Shown here piece by piece: positions 10,473-23,687 of a stretch of DNA of 64,000 nucleotides; within the stretch, counting starts at the first letter, position 1, and each line of letters opens with the position of its first letter. Source of the DNA: Mytilus trossulus (lineage: Eukaryota; Mollusca; Bivalvia; Mytilida; Mytilidae). The stretch lies in NCBI RefSeq assembly GCF_036588685.1, contig NC_086379.1:20569862-20633861 (forward strand). Direction: 5' to 3'. Position numbers and translations under genes: made by a program. The notes below the pieces were generated by a model that was not told the origin of the DNA, searched no databases, and saw nothing but the letters and a program-made list of their open reading frames with translations.

Positions 10473-13400
10473 GGTTAAGGCACTTTTAAACGTAAAAAGG
10501 GGCAAAATATGATATTTCAAGAATAAAATTGTTTCATCAACAATTCATAAATCTTAGTTGTTGAATTTATATATTCATGTAGTAAGGATTCAGTAAACCG
10601 AAATTTTGGTCATGATCGCCTAGGTCACGTGACTTCCACAGGGGTAAAATGCCTTAATCAAATTGGCAAAAAGCGGGTTACTACACTGAATAAAAATCAA
10701 CAAACTTTTTTTTAAACGAATCCCTGTGCTTTCCCGTTGCTTAAAAGTGCTGCGCGATTTTCCAAAAGTGAACATATTAAATTAGAATAGTATTTTTAGT
10801 TTGCCCGGCAGCATATAACGTTAAATTTGTACACAGTTTCGTTCTTAATTTGATTACAGTTTCATATTCATTAAGCGCGCAGCACTTTTCTATTAGGTTA
10901 TAACTATAGCTTTCTATTTCAGTTGACTTTTTTGAGAAATATCGTCTCTGGCAACCCGCTTTTTGTGAATTTAGATTTCGTTTCTATGGTTTCGATAAAT
11001 TGTCTATGTCATTCAAGCGCACTGACGACTCGAACAAAATCATCAAAGAACCGCAACTCTGTTGTTACAGTTGACGATGCTGGAGTATTTACATTATTAA
11101 ACCTCAACATAAATTGATCTTATTGACAATATCCGTTGAAATCATTTGACCTTTTTAGTAACCGACGATAGTAAAACAAGTTGTGCGTGTTTGACGCACT
11201 TCTTCAGGTTTCAACTGTATGTAGAATGTCGAATTTTCCTGGAAAAAGAGACTGACAAAAGTGCAGTTCCACCTTCATAAATAATTTGTATTACCAATCT
11301 CTAAGCAAATTTAATCGCTTAAACTTAAAAAAGTAGTCTTATGGTGTATATGTTGGTTGTCTGAGTTCTATATATATATGTGTCAGGGGCGGATCCAGCA
11401 ATTTAAAAAAGAAAGGGGGGTCCCAACCCAGAGTAAAGGGGACTGGGTTCCAACTTACTAGACAAGGATATTCATTTCCAAAATTGATGTCCCAGTCAGT
11501 ACTGGCATGCAATTACATTTCATCCATCATGTATTTTGTGTACATATATCAAACATCACATTTCATTTTGTGACCAAAACAAATATTTTGTGTTGGTGTT
11601 TTACAGTGGCTTGCTTTAATTTGGTTCATGTCTGTTGACATACATGTATCTGTTTTTTATACATTAGACTGTCAAGTTTCTCAATTGATTTTTTTTTGTC
11701 CAATCCATATTTAGTCCACTATTGACACTATTCAGTATGAATTTTTTCATTGTCAAAGGAGGTATTTTCCTATAGTGTAATTACTTAATTATATAGCTAT
11801 TTCATTAGAACATGCGATTGGTGGATAGTTGTCTCAATTGCAATTATACTACATCTCCTTATTTGATATACAAGACAAATTGCATTAAAGTCTTTTGTGT
11901 GACCATGTATTGCTTACACATAGGCGGATCTAGGGGGGAAATTTGGTTGCTTATATATGGAATCACTGAAGCGTGACTGGTGCTGGCCCCCTCTTAGGTC
12001 AGTCAGTGGGCCCCTACTTATGAAAATTTCTGGATCCGCCACTGTAACATGTTTCTTGTTGACTCGGCCCCTCTTTAAAAAATGTGGATAAACTTAAAAT
12101 AAAATCAGTTTATCATGTTTATAAAACATGTAAAATCAGGATACCCAGCAATTTTTTTTAAAACTGTAAATACTAGTACTGAAAGTTTTGCATTCATCTA
12201 ATACACTATTTCCAGTATATGATCATTTATTATTGCAATTATTCAAGAATGGATGTCTTAGCTGTTATTTGCTCTTTGGTTGGGTTGTCGTATTGACATG
12301 CATATTCCCCTAATTCCATTCTCAATTTCACTAAAAAATATTTATTTATTGAGATTTCTAATAATTCCTCATAAATGTGCATGTTTCAGTTACAAATGTT
12401 TAAGAATGCAAGTTCTTGTTATTGCAATATTTACCTAGCCACATTATTCACATTCAATTATTTCTGAATTTTCAGTACTGTACATGTAGTGTTTGAGTGG
12501 TTTACAATAGGCAATATGTGGTATGGAACTTTACGGAAGAAAAATTAATAAGCAAAGACAATGATAGAAGTCTCATCTGTGTCTTATTGTGATAATGGAA
12601 ATGGCAATAGTTTATGATTACATGTACAATGTATCTGTATATTTACCACGACTGAAAGTATGTTTTCTGCCCAAATACAGTCTAATGGAACATACTTCAA
12701 GTTCAACTTTTACTGGGATTCATGTTTAGTACATGTACCAGATTGTTGCTTTATATATGTTTAACTTCTTTAAATATTTCTTTATGAGTCCTTGTGCATG
12801 TTTTGTGTGTTTTACACCAATCAAGTTTGATTGAGCTATTAATATATATATTTTTTTTCTTTTTTCTGCATTGTCTACATACATGACTGAGTTTGAACTT
12901 TGTCAATTGCTGGTATTCATTGATATCTACATGTCATTCATGTTGACCGACACCCTTTACCATATAGTAGATTCTTTTAAATACAATGTATATTACAAGA
13001 ATATAAAAATCCTAAATTTAGCTGGTGAATGTACATGAAACTTACCGTAACATTAGACTTAAAAGTACATGGTACCACCTTCTATTGAACAACCTGCATC
13101 TCAAACTTTGAACCTGTATTCACCACTGCATGTTATATTTGTCATTATTTACATAATTTTCTAAGGATTTCTCAAGGTTGATTTTTTTTCTGGTTTCTTT
13201 TTATTGAATGTTGTACTGCAACACCCTCAATTGTTAAAGGCAGTACAATTTTCAAGGCCTAGCATTTCAGCTAACTGACTATGTTGTATAAAATTTGCTC
13301 GTAGTTGTAGGCCTAACACTGACCTTTATTTTTTTTATTTTTACATCATTTAGTTGCTTGCCCGTGTTAGGGAGAGTTGTCTCATTAGCAATGAAACCAT

Positions 13401-15887
13401 GTTAATTTTGTATGTACCCATACATGTAGATCATATGCCCTTTCTTCATCTGATATACATGATATATGTTAATTTCACAGAAAAACTCTCAAAAACAGGT
13501 TTACTATCACATGACTATTGTCGCATTGGCAATCATACCACATCTTCTTTTTATATTTACTTTGTCACATTTTATGTGCCAGTCTCTCAACATGCTTGAG
13601 CTAAAGCTTATGTTGTCCTTTTTAAGTTGCTGTCTGTCATTATTTGTTAATTTGAGTATTCACGGTAGCATAACTCATGTACAAATGTAATTGTATGTAT
13701 AAATGCAAATGATAAAGGGTTTTACTCATTGTTGAAAGCTGTACAGCATGTACAGTAACCTATAAATAGTTGTGATGAACATGATGAAACATCCAAGAAC
13801 TTTCATAAAAATCTGAAATCAAACTGGCCTAATTGCTCATGAAATTGTCATGTAAGAACATTGCATGAATAGAAATATTTAATCAAATTAATGTTTTGAT
13901 ATACATGCTTGACAAAAATTTATGGATGATGTTACTGTTCAAATGTTGATACTGCTGTTCTTATGAACATAATGTAAATTTACAGTTATCTATAACATTT
14001 AGCCCTGTTTTGTTGGTCTTCTGTCCGTAATAAATTGCACATGTAATTTTTCCACTATACAGGTACAACATTGTACAAAGTACATGTATAAAATCTATGT
14101 GCACACATTCTTTTTAATCAAATTGTAATTGTTGAGATTAATCTCTGTCTGACATGTCTGTGTTCATGTTGAAATTAGAACTGGTCACCTTTGACCATCC
14201 TTTACTGCTGTGGAACGATCTCTACGAGGCTGCTACAAGATGTTGAATTACTGTATAGATTACATGAGGTTTTTTCTCTACACATGTTTCCATCTGTCAT
14301 TCTGTAGGTTCCGTTGATTTTACAATTTAACAGTCACTTTCTGCATTCTATTTAAATGGAGGGTTTTCTTTCTGTCCAGAAAAAAACAGGCAAGAAAAAG
14401 TGGGTGTCAAAAACTGGGTCCTCCTTTCACCTTCAAGCTGAGTCTTACTATATTGTTTTTAATCATTTTTAACATGCTGTTTGACATCACCATGATCACA
14501 CTGTGGAACTTCTGGTTGGAAAGTTATCTTTACTCAATTTCAAAAAGTTATGTTGCTGTGAATTACACATTGTTGTCCATGTTTTCTGTTCATATATCCT
14601 GCAGTCATGTATTGCAATGTAAATGTAAGGCAAGTATCCTTTCCATTTTTGTTCTCATCATTGTCATCTTGAACCTGTAATACAAAAAGTAACAATTGAC
14701 AATTGTGTACACAAAAAAAAATCCAGTAAGCATGCAGTACATGTATAACAGTATTACTGATAAAAATATTTTTCATATATAAATATGAAGGACTAATTAT
14801 CAATGATTATATTGTAATCCAAACTTACATGCAAAACTTCTGTGAAAAGAGATGTGTTAAAAACTTAACAATATCCACCTAACATTTTGTAAAATACTCA
14901 CCAACTATCAAAATAACAAGTTTTTGCAAAATAAAAATAACTCCGCTACATTATGTGTGTATGTAAATATATGTGCCTGTCTCATTTGAACATGTTGAAT
15001 TGTTTCACATTGTAGTTTCGGTGTCTTTTATAGCTGACTATGCGGTATGGTCTTTGCTCATTGTTCAAGGCCCCTACCGTGACTTAAAAGTTGTTAATTT
15101 GTGTGTCATTTTGTTCTCTTCTGGAGAGTTGTCATTTTTGCATTCATACCACATCTTCTTTTTCATATTAGATAATTTAATTTAAGTCAAAGCAAAATGA
15201 ATTTAAATTTATGTATGCATGTTTCCAGTCTCCGATTTGAAACATAAAGGTTCAGGTAGGTAATTCGCCTTTTCCCGAATCTATATATAGGACTATATGG
15301 GTAAATGGTAATCTCATTGTTCGTACACCAAAATGAAAATAATGCCACATCATTGGATGGAATTCAAATATTTCGTACGTGTGAAGCCAATCACAACTTT
15401 TTGGTGAACACTTTTGAAAATATTAGCCAGAATGCATATAAGAGTTCGAAACAACAAATCTATTTTACGTCTTATTTTTTTAAATTATTATACAATTACA
15501 TTTCAGAACAGTGAATGTTCTAATTTCCAAGCCTATACCAAATAGCATTAAACAACATATATACACATGTAGCAACCCAGTGTTGCAATTGTTTTAGGTG
15601 AAGCATAAAATATTAGATTTTGACAATATTCATGATATTAAAGCTTGATTTATAACAAGTTTGTACCCTGACATTTCTTTAATTTATGACGTGTTTTTCC
15701 CTGTACACCAAAAAATAATTGAATAATAGATGTTGTATATTTGCGCCAAAGAGACAAATCACCATCAAAGTCATAATCCAGTTGGGAACCACCCCACAAT
15801 GTTATAGAATATTATATATAGTTATTATATATTTTTTTGTAAAAAAAACCCCACTTTTTAGTACAAAACGCCTTATATTTTCTGAAA
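10473..15887. other. Gene-poor AT-rich stretch with short repeat fragments
   Basis: No convincing gene is seen. There are hAT-like CGGATCCAG termini at 11388-11450 and an almost complete small element at about 11919-12046 (GGCGGATCTAG to CTGGATCCGCC). Fragments of repeat B (GAGAGTTGTCTCATT and relatives) lie near 11825, 13370, 13500 and 14990-15170. Open frames here are all under 100 codons with no recognisable motif. Confidence 0.55.
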
Positions 15888-16095
15888 GAACTATATAGAG
15901 GGGGACAGGTCTTTTATCAGGACTCCGGGATGGGTGTTTTTAAGCTCGGGATTTGGGGATTGACCCTTTCAGGATCCGGGAATTTTTTTTTATGAATTTG
16001 GGATTTCATTTATTTTAAATTCAGGACCTCGGGATTGCAAGTTTGTTTAAGCCCGGGATTTCGGGATCAGGACCCCTCCTACCCTCCCTCTATAT
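15888..16095. mobile_element. Small element with TATATAGAGGG inverted ends and CGGGAT repeats
   Basis: Inverted termini CTATATAGAGGGGGAC and CCTCCCTCTATATAG enclose about 205 bp with repeated CGGGATTT and GGATCCGGGA words. It is likely a MITE. No clear target duplication was found. Confidence 0.5.
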
Positions 16096-17527
16096 AGCTA
16101 TCTGGTATTAAATGGTCAAAACTTGTCCATATGTTTTGTTATACTTCTGGACTTAACATGTTTAATTAACTAAAAAATATCATTTACTTTTATATTATTC
16201 AGAAAGTGTGGACGCCTCTTTTAGAAAAGTTGTTTCAAATATGATGTACATGTAGTTTTCCTTGTTTAAAGTAAAACATTCTAAGCTTTTCCAAGGATTT
16301 TTATAGTAGCACCATACAAACCCTTGCTTTATTCTATTTTTCTTTTCTATAACAGTAAAATAACCTCTTACTTGAGGAAGGGTTCTTCCCAACCTGATAA
16401 TTACAAATTCATTTATTGGCCTTTTACACAGGCTAGGGCTATTAATTTACCCAGACTTAAAAGCATGCTATAAGGGCATAAGGGACCCCAACATAACTAG
16501 TGTACACAATTCAAACAAGAAAACATACAATCTAATATATATATATACAAACTGAGAAATTACAGGCTATGAACCAAATCAACAAACTACTGAACGACAA
16601 GCCCCCAAATCAATCCTCACAGGTACATACACATGCAGCGAGTAATCAGTATGGGTTGTTTTGTTCTGCTGGCATACAATATATTTGCAATTCTGACAAC
16701 GAACATATTTTGTAAGTAAGGGGAAGGAAACAAATGTTCAGGAATTTTTTTCTGTTATATATTTATATCGTAGTACTCTCACTTGGGATATATAGCATGT
16801 ATAGGTTTAATTATTAATAAAAAAATTGCACAATATATTTATACAGTGTGGTCGGGTGCTTATAGTTTTTAAACAATAAATACAGGTAAGACAGTGATTT
16901 GAAAACAAGTGTTAATATCTTTTTATAATATTTACATAAAATGATGTGGGAAATGGACATGATTGCATTTCCAAATGCAGTACAAATGCAGTAAGGGTGA
17001 TAAAAAAATAAATAAAAAATTTCCTGTTATGAAACAAATAGTTGGGGGCGGGTTGGTTGGTCAAACAAGGAATAAAATTGGTGTGGCCTATACACATGTT
17101 ACTTATTTCATAAGACTGACAAGTATAGCAACACAATAAACCTTATTCTGGTAGTACACAATGTTGAACATAAAGAACTTCTGTAGCTGTCTCTTAATAT
17201 ATGATTATGTACACAAAAAATGTACAAAGTCAAATGAATGGTCACCCTACATCTCCTTTTATTCATATACATATTAAAGAACTAAAACATGTATATATGT
17301 ACAAAGAAGCATACAGAATAAAATAAGGGTATATATTGTATATATAAGATTTACACTTGGGTACAGGACAAACAGAGGCGGATTTAAGGCGGGGGGGGGG
17401 GGGCTTATGTTTTTTTTACACCAACAAGTGAAACTATAGCATAACAAATTTCCTGGACAGCTCATGGGTATTTTAAAACTCCACCTAAATTGCACATAAA
17501 CACTGTGGACCATAAAATGACTTGCAA
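16096..17527. other. AT-rich stretch with a repeat fragment and a G-run
   Basis: 16430-16640 is related to the repeat seen at 38870-39110 (TAAGGGACCCCAACATAACTA and AAACTGAGAAATTACAGGCT). A G-run at 17391-17404 interrupts a GGCGGATTTAAGG hAT-like terminus. No gene is seen. Confidence 0.45.
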
Positions 17528-17531
17528 TTAA

Positions 17532-18121
17532 GGTTCATCATAACAAATGGACAAATATGGCCGTATTTTCACCTTAAAATTTATTCTATGTACAGACTTA
17601 CCTGTGCTGTTTGGAAAGTTTTAAGGCCTAGCATCCACTAGATATATAAAAGTTAAATCCATTTTGTGTTTAAGAAAGCTAAAATCTTTTCTGGTTTTTG
17701 ATTGGCATTTTTTTCCCCTTTCTGCAGAAGGTGTAAAAATAAACAAACACCTGAATTACTTTGATATTGTCCACTCAGCATGCTCAGACAAACTCTTTAA
17801 CTGACCTATAGTTGAGAAGATACCTACTGTCCATGTCAATTAAGGACAATCTAAACAATACAAACCTGTTTTTACCTGAGGGAGCATCTCAAAGTTGTTC
17901 CACAACTTAGTTAATTTTCCCACCTAATGCATGAAGGAAAAAAAATGCCCATTAAAATTCAAAAAAGATTTCATCTTTCTGATATGCAAAATACATTTAA
18001 CTTTTATATATCTAGTGGATGCTAGGCCTTAAAACTTTCCAAACTGCACAGGTAAGTCTGCACACAGAGTAATTTTTGAGTTAAAAATTCGGCCATATTT
18101 GTCCATTTGTTATGATGAACC
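17532..18121. mobile_element. TTAA-flanked MITE with about 130-bp inverted repeats
   Basis: The terminal inverted repeats start GGTTCATCATAACAAATGGA and run about 130 bp, to the AGTTAAA word at the inner edge of each arm. The element is bounded by TTAA at 17528-17531 and 18122-18125. TTAA target duplication and G-start ends fit a piggyBac-type non-autonomous element. The interior is AT-rich and non-coding. Confidence 0.75.
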
Positions 18122-18125
18122 TTAA

Positions 18126-18235
18126 GACAGTTCATGTTTGGATGGAGAGTTGTCTCATTGGCACCAGAGACATATATGCACATGTATATATGTCTCTGTT
18201 GGCACTCACACCACATCTTCCTATATCTACATACA
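18126..18235 (-). repeat. Repeat family B fragment with a 36-bp palindromic insert
   Basis: GGATGGAGAGTTGTCTCATT is followed by GGCACC. Then comes a small palindrome (AGAGACATATATGCACATGT and its partner to 18194), after which TTGGCACTCACACCACATC resumes the family sequence. Confidence 0.6.
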
Positions 18236-19479
18236 TAGTTTACTATGCAATTCCTTGGTTCAGGGATAATTTCTAAAACAGATGGAAAAAAGGGGGAGAA
18301 TTTCAACTTCAAGGGTAGATTTTTGTCAAAATGAAGATAGTCGGCTACAGAAAACAGCAAAAAGACGACAGAATACTTACTCATAGTCAAGTTATGGCGT
18401 ACAATTCGGCTTGTAAGCTGAAATCCTTGGGTATATGGGCCATTATTCGCCTCTTGCAACAAAAAAAATCCGTCCGTTCAAAACATGTGGATTTCAAGCT
18501 TCCTGTTGAATCGGTTTTCCAAATAAGGAAAACAAGCCACGCCTCCGTTGCGAGATCGACAGGTAGGATTTTCATACAATACAAGTTATGGCTTGAAAAA
18601 TAATGTGACATATAATTTTTATTTTCAACAAATTATCATTATTTATCTAATTTTACATAGTTTATCAATAAAAAGATCAAAATACAAGAGCGATTGACGA
18701 CCAGAGAACTGAAGCGGACAGCGTCGTCACTATGGAGACGCAACGTTACTCATTAATATTCATGAGCATCACAAGAGTTATTTGCCCCTGAAAAAAATGC
18801 CTTAACATACCCGCGCACTCACATGACTGATTCATATACTTTATTTTAAAATGAAAAGTACATGTATGAGAAGTTCTCTTCTTAGACTTGGAATAGTATA
18901 CTGACTATACTGTTAATATATAATTTGAAGAGGGACAAATGATTGGTTTTGTTTATAGCCTAACGTCCAGTGGCAAATATTTCATTTATGTTCAATCGAG
19001 TATATTTTTCAGACTTTCAGGACTCCCAGATTGAGATAGTATTCATAATCGTTATGGATAAGTTTGGCAACGAGCTAATGCAAATGTACATAGTTTTTTT
19101 TACGTTTAACAACACTGATTTCATTAATCCCATAATCCATCCACTGTACAATTTTCGTTTGAACATTTGTCAAAACAGAATCCTAAGTCATGAATGTAAA
19201 TCCAAGGCAAACAAGGTAAATTAAGATTAAATTTCCATGAATTAAATGCAGAGTTATATTTATGAAGAGACTGTTAAACACGGGGAACGAAGAAACGTAA
19301 ACAATGATGTTTCATTTGCAATCTTATAAAAATATTTCTCCGATGAGTTGGATAACCTCCTATCCACTTCGATATTTGTACATGTAAATTTTGATCAGTA
19401 AAAATATAGAAAAATCCGCTATTATATATAGTAAAGTAATTGGAACTGATTTTTTCTTCTAAATTCTAAAGTGCCCTTT
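18236..19479. other. No clear gene; unassigned sequence
   Basis: Several open frames of 80-150 codons overlap on both strands at 18022-18611, but none has a recognisable motif. A plausible minus-strand splice donor (GAGTAAGTAT read on minus) lies near 18380. The segment 18690-18790 is locally richer in CpG. Nothing here can be called a gene with confidence. Confidence 0.35.
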
Positions 19480-19793
19480 CTGCAGTGACGTCATTTAGAA
19501 CTGTTCTTCAGTCCTGACTGATTTGGTCAGTTCTGCTGACAGTTCTACAGTTAGAACTGATTTGGTCAGTTCTACCTAGAACAGTTTTAGACAGTTCTAC
19601 CCTAGAACTGATCCTGACAGTTCTACCTAGAACTGATTTAGTCAGTTCTACCTAGAACTGATCCTGACAGTTCTACCTAGAACAGTTCTAGGGTAGTTCT
19701 GTTCTAGCTAGAACTGTTCTAGGACAGGTTAGAACAGTTCTATGACAGATTATTCTGACAGTTCTAATGAGAGGTTAGAACTGATCTCCACTG
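19480..19793 (-). mobile_element. Right end of the possible 15-kb TA-flanked element
   Basis: The subterminal array of TAGAACTGATTTGGTCAGTT and TAGAACTGATCCTGACAG words ends in the inverted form of the 4786 terminus (GAACTGATCTCCACTG). TA at 19794-19795 follows directly. The next bases, CATCTAGAAATTGACAATG, are reverse-transcriptase coding sequence, so the element sits inside a retroelement copy. Confidence 0.65.
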
Positions 19794-20480
19794 TACATCT
19801 AGAAATTGACAATGAGGGTCGGTTGAAAACAAAACTTTACGACAAAAGAGATGAGTTCAACTTTCCAATTGTGAACTTTCCATTTCTAAGTAGCAACATT
19901 CCTGCAGCACCTGCATACGGGGTATATATCTCCCAATTGATACGATATTCCCGTGCTTGCATTTCCTATCATGATTTTCTTGATTGAGGGTTACTGCTCA
20001 CAAGGAAGCTATTAAATCAAGAGTTCCAAATGGTGAAGTTGAAAATCATCCCTTCGTAAATTTTACGGACGCCACCACGAGTGGGTTGACCGTTATGAAA
20101 AAACCGTTTCACAAATGATATAGGATATGTTCCTTACGTCGTAAAGTTTTTCTACAATCCCCTTCCCCTTTCATGAGTGTGACCCTACCGAATTAGACTA
20201 TTTACCGGATTTGTAATCACATAAGCAACACGACGGGTGCCACATGTGGAGTAGGATCTGCTTACCCTTCCAGAGCACCTGAGATCACCCCTGGTTTTTG
20301 GTGGGGTTCGTGTTGTTTATTCTTTGGTTTTCTGTGTTGTGTCATGTGTGCTGTTGTTTTTTCTGTTTGTCTTTTTTCATTTTTGGCCATGGCGTTGTCA
20401 GTTTGTTTTGGATTTGTGAGTTTGACTGTCCCTTTTGTATCTTTCGTTCCTCTTTTATTGTAAATGGACATGTACTGTTA
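19794..20480 (+). pseudogene. Retroelement relic: end of reverse transcriptase plus 3' UTR
   Basis: The translation gives HLEIDNEGRLKTKLYDKRD, then NFPIVNFPFLSSNIP and YGVYISQLIRYSRA, the C-terminal part of a mollusc reverse transcriptase. It breaks at a stop (19985-19987) and a 1-nt shift, then KSSLRKFYGRHHEWVDRY is readable in the next frame. From about 20100 is a non-coding tail (CAGGATCTGCTTACC-like words, CCTGGTTTTTGGTGGGGTTC) shared, inverted, with 46950-47165 and 42480-42560. Related relics lie at 47176-48240 and 58600-58935. The superfamily is uncertain; the PLGTN motif of the 47-48 kb copy recalls Penelope-like or other non-LTR enzymes. Confidence 0.75.
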
Positions 20481-21300
20481 TTGTAAAACGATTGGGAATT
20501 GAACATTTTAAGTTAAAACAGTTAGTTTTCTCGTTTTGATTGTTTTATATTTGTCATTTCGGGACCTTTTAAGCTGACTTTGCGGTATGGGCTTTGCTCA
20601 TTGATGGAGGCCGAACGGTGACAAATAGTTGGTAATTTCTGTGTCGTTTCGTCTCTTGTGGAGAGTTGTCTCATTGGCATTCATATCGCATCTTCTTTTT
20701 TATGTTGTCTAACAATGGAGGCAGACGAAAGGTAAATTACATTTAGGAGAACACTAGTCCTCGAGAGGCGAAGGATGCCGAAGGGACATTCAAACTCATT
20801 AGTCGGGAGAAAATCACAATAATATGGCTATTTAAAAAAGACAAACAGAGAACTTTGACATGGCTCTTGGAGTCTTAAGTTCTATTTATCATTTTGCTGC
20901 TGTCTCAGAAGCATCTCTATTCTCTACATCCTCGTCTGTAAATAAGATGTGTTATGATTGCCCAAGGGAAAACTCTTCACCAGAGACCAAGTGACACAGT
21001 AATTAACATTTACATGTATAGGTAACCGTTTTACTTTAAACAACGACCGAAGTCCAAAGTGTATACGTAAAGTCGACTACATAATACATGTATAAAAGGC
21101 GCCAAAATGACAAATGTAAAACAATTCGAACGAGAAAACTAAGGGCATAATTCATGTACAAAACAATGAACGATTTTTTTCCAGTAATAAGTGAACCACT
21201 GAATTACTGGCTTGGAACAAAATGTGGCGGTATTAAACTCGTTTGAAGGCGCCTCTTCTCCCCTAACCAGGGACAGTGCTGTAACAGAAAAAAATAAAAG
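20481..21300. repeat. Repeat family B and associated modules
   Basis: 20540-20700 carries TGCGGTATGGGCTTTGCTCA and GGAGAGTTGTCTCATTGGCA in minus orientation. 20755-20880 carries GAGGCGAAGGATGCCGAAGG, the start of a retroelement-tail repeat also seen at 42380 and 46945. 20990-21300 holds another family module (AATTCGAACGAGAAAACTAA and CAGGGACAGTGCTGTAAC). Confidence 0.6.
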
Positions 21301-21761
21301 CTATAAATTCAGTTGAAAAAGACTTTAATCACTAGATGGTTATAAATAAATAACGTCTAACAAAACACAGAGTTGATGGGGACGGAAACTTGTACATCCC
21401 CACAACAAAAAAGATACTAAGTACATGAATGAGACTTGCAGTTTCTGACAACTAGTTAAAAGCAGTCGTATTTTAATTGTGCATTCGAACGTTGCTAGTC
21501 TTTCCTGTTTTGAATATTCATTAAGTATTCACAAAGAAAAGAAATTAAACGTTATTGCATCAGACGTGTAAGTTCTCAAAGGAAGGTTAATCGAGATAAA
21601 AGAAATTAAATTTTAAATGACCTAAAATGCTTTCGTCATCTATTTCAACACTACTAATGATCAGACGTTCTTCATATTTATTTTGCAACTGTGACAAGTT
21701 AACTTGTAACGTACTTGAGCTTTTCAGATCTGTGGAAATCTTTGTTTTCTGGTCTGTGGCT

Positions 21762-21840
21762 CCGTTCGTTCGTCCGTCTGTTCGTTCGTCCGTCTGTTCG
21801 TTCGTCCGTCTGTTCGTTCGTTCGTTCGTTCTTTCGTCCG
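21762..21840. repeat. CGTT/CGTC simple repeat
   Basis: Three copies of a 16-bp unit (CGTTCGTCCGTCTGTT) are followed by pure CGTT repeats. Open frames rich in Arg-Pro-Ser-Val across it are artefacts of the repeat. Confidence 0.85.
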
Positions 21841-21843
21841 CAG

Positions 21844-22180
21844 GTTAGAGTTAACTTTTTGGTCAAGGTAGTTTTTGATGAAGATGAAGTCCAGTCAACT
21901 TGAAACTTAGCACACTTGTTGCTAGTGATATGATCTTTCTAATTTTAAATCCAAATTAGACTTTTGACCCCAATTTCACGGTCAACTGAACATGTAAAAT
22001 GAAAGTGGATTCTCAGGTTAAAGTTTTTGGTCAAGGTAGTTTTTGATGAAGCTGAAGTCAAATCAACTTGAAACTTTGTACACTTGGTGCTTATGATAAG
22101 ATATTTCTAATTTTAAAGCCAAATTAGACTTTTGACCCCAATTTCACGATCCATGGAACATGGAAAATGATAGTGCCAGT
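21844..22180. repeat. Two tandem copies of a 168-bp repeat
   Basis: Both units carry GGTCAAGGTAGTTTTTGATG, TCAACTTGAAACTT and CAAATTAGACTTTTGACCCC at a spacing of 168 bp. The family is dispersed and non-coding. Confidence 0.8.
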
Positions 22181-23572
22181 AGGGCATCCGTGTACTTTGG
22201 ACACATTCTTGTTTCTGATGCTTTGATGCACCACGTTTTGACTCTTTTGGTTAAATCACTTCCCTTAGGTTAAGATTGAAAATATAAATTATATCAAATT
22301 TGCGGATGATCCAGTCTTTTCCCGTCATGGATCTAAATAGCTGCGGAACCGTAACTCTGAGGTCCTTATGTTTTTTTTTTACTATTTGCGGACCATAGAG
22401 CTACGGATTTTTCCTATTTCAAAACGTTCGGAATTGCAACCCAGGTTCAGGTCGTACTTATTTTTCAAAAAAATATTTTTCATAATCCATGCAAAGCTTG
22501 TCAATACATCTGTATATATATAGTTCGTTTCGTTAGATATTATTCTAGGATATGACGTAACTATTTATGTTTGAATAGTCATTTCCTTAACACTATAAGT
22601 ATTATCTAATTATTTCCATCCATTTGTATACATCTTCCGCCTATTTTGTTCAACCATATTGACGTCACGAAAAATAAGAAAAAGATAACGCTAATATCCT
22701 TGATCACAGGTGCTTTGTTTCGAGTGATTTAAAAAAAACCTTAGTATGGATAGCAAAATTAGGGTTAGATATGTATTGTAAAAAGAATAATATTTTAACC
22801 AACAAAAAAAAAAAAAAAAAATATCTGCATCACATACCCAAGCGCCTGTGTCCTTGATCTCATAAAAGATCAAGATATATCGACTCAATGATTAGCATAA
22901 CCTCTCTTCGCCCACACTTACATCAAAATAACTATCCATTCACACCTGCGTATGGTATCAAAGAGACTTTATCAAAAATAACTCTAGAAATAAGTAGAGT
23001 AAAATATGGGAAGGTAGACAAATGATAAGATTGGAGATCAGAAAACTAAACATTCTTCAATGAACCCTACAGATCATTTAATATCAGCTTTTACGAAGGA
23101 GTACTCTTGATTTTTATTTATTTATCAAACTAACCAATTCGAGTAATCTCATCACATCTGAAATGAAGGGCACGCATTTTAAAAAAGCTTCTACTTGTTT
23201 ACGGAAACAGGGTTCATGTTTTACTTCCTGGTACACCATTTTTAAGAAAATTGAAACAGGTAATTTTGTACTTGAATTTAATAACTTTAGCATTTTGAGC
23301 TTTATAGAAGTCACAGAGAAAATTCATTTTGAAAATTGAAGTGAAATCATTTTTGTAGCAGTCATATGTATCATAATAGAGCCAGAGAACAACAACAGGG
23401 GCGGATCCAGGATTTTGGAAAGAGGAGGCGTAGTATGAAATATTTGGCCGAGCGTAGCAAATAAATTTTGAACTTTTTTGGGGCTAAAAAAAACATGAAA
23501 ATTAGTGTAAAATGCACTTATTACACAGTTCATGTCGTGGGGCATATAATATGATGTTTAACTAAAGTGTTA
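22181..23572. other. Intergenic AT-rich stretch
   Basis: No gene is seen. An A-run lies at 22804-22820 and a hAT-like GGGGCGGATCCAGGATTTTG terminus at 23398. Open frames are short and have no motifs. Confidence 0.45.
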
Positions 23573-23581
23573 CTGTAAGGG

Positions 23582-23687
23582 TAGTCCAAATAAGTATGAC
23601 GTCTTGAAAGGCTATTATATTTTTTTTCTTTGACGCCTTACTTCTAAATTGTAATAACCTTTCAAGACGTCATAATTATTTGGACTA
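23582..23687. mobile_element. 106-bp hairpin MITE with 9-bp target duplication
   Basis: The arms, TAGTCCAAATAAGTATGACG onward and the complementary arm ending at 23687, pair over about 30 bp. The direct repeat CTGTAAGGG at 23573-23581 and 23688-23696 abuts both ends exactly. A 9-bp duplication is typical of Mutator-like transposons. Confidence 0.8.

Noticed and set aside
18022-18611. Overlapping 74-146-codon frames on both strands
   Set aside because: Mostly MITE and repeat B sequence, with no recognisable protein motif and conflicting strands.
4786-19793. Maverick/Polinton-type giant transposon
   Set aside because: Size and inverted ends were suggestive, but no polymerase, integrase, protease or capsid-like frames exist inside, and the flanks suggest a TA rather than a 6-bp duplication.
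21627-21903. Arg/Pro/Ser/Val-rich overlapping frames
   Set aside because: Generated by the CGTT/CGTC simple repeat.
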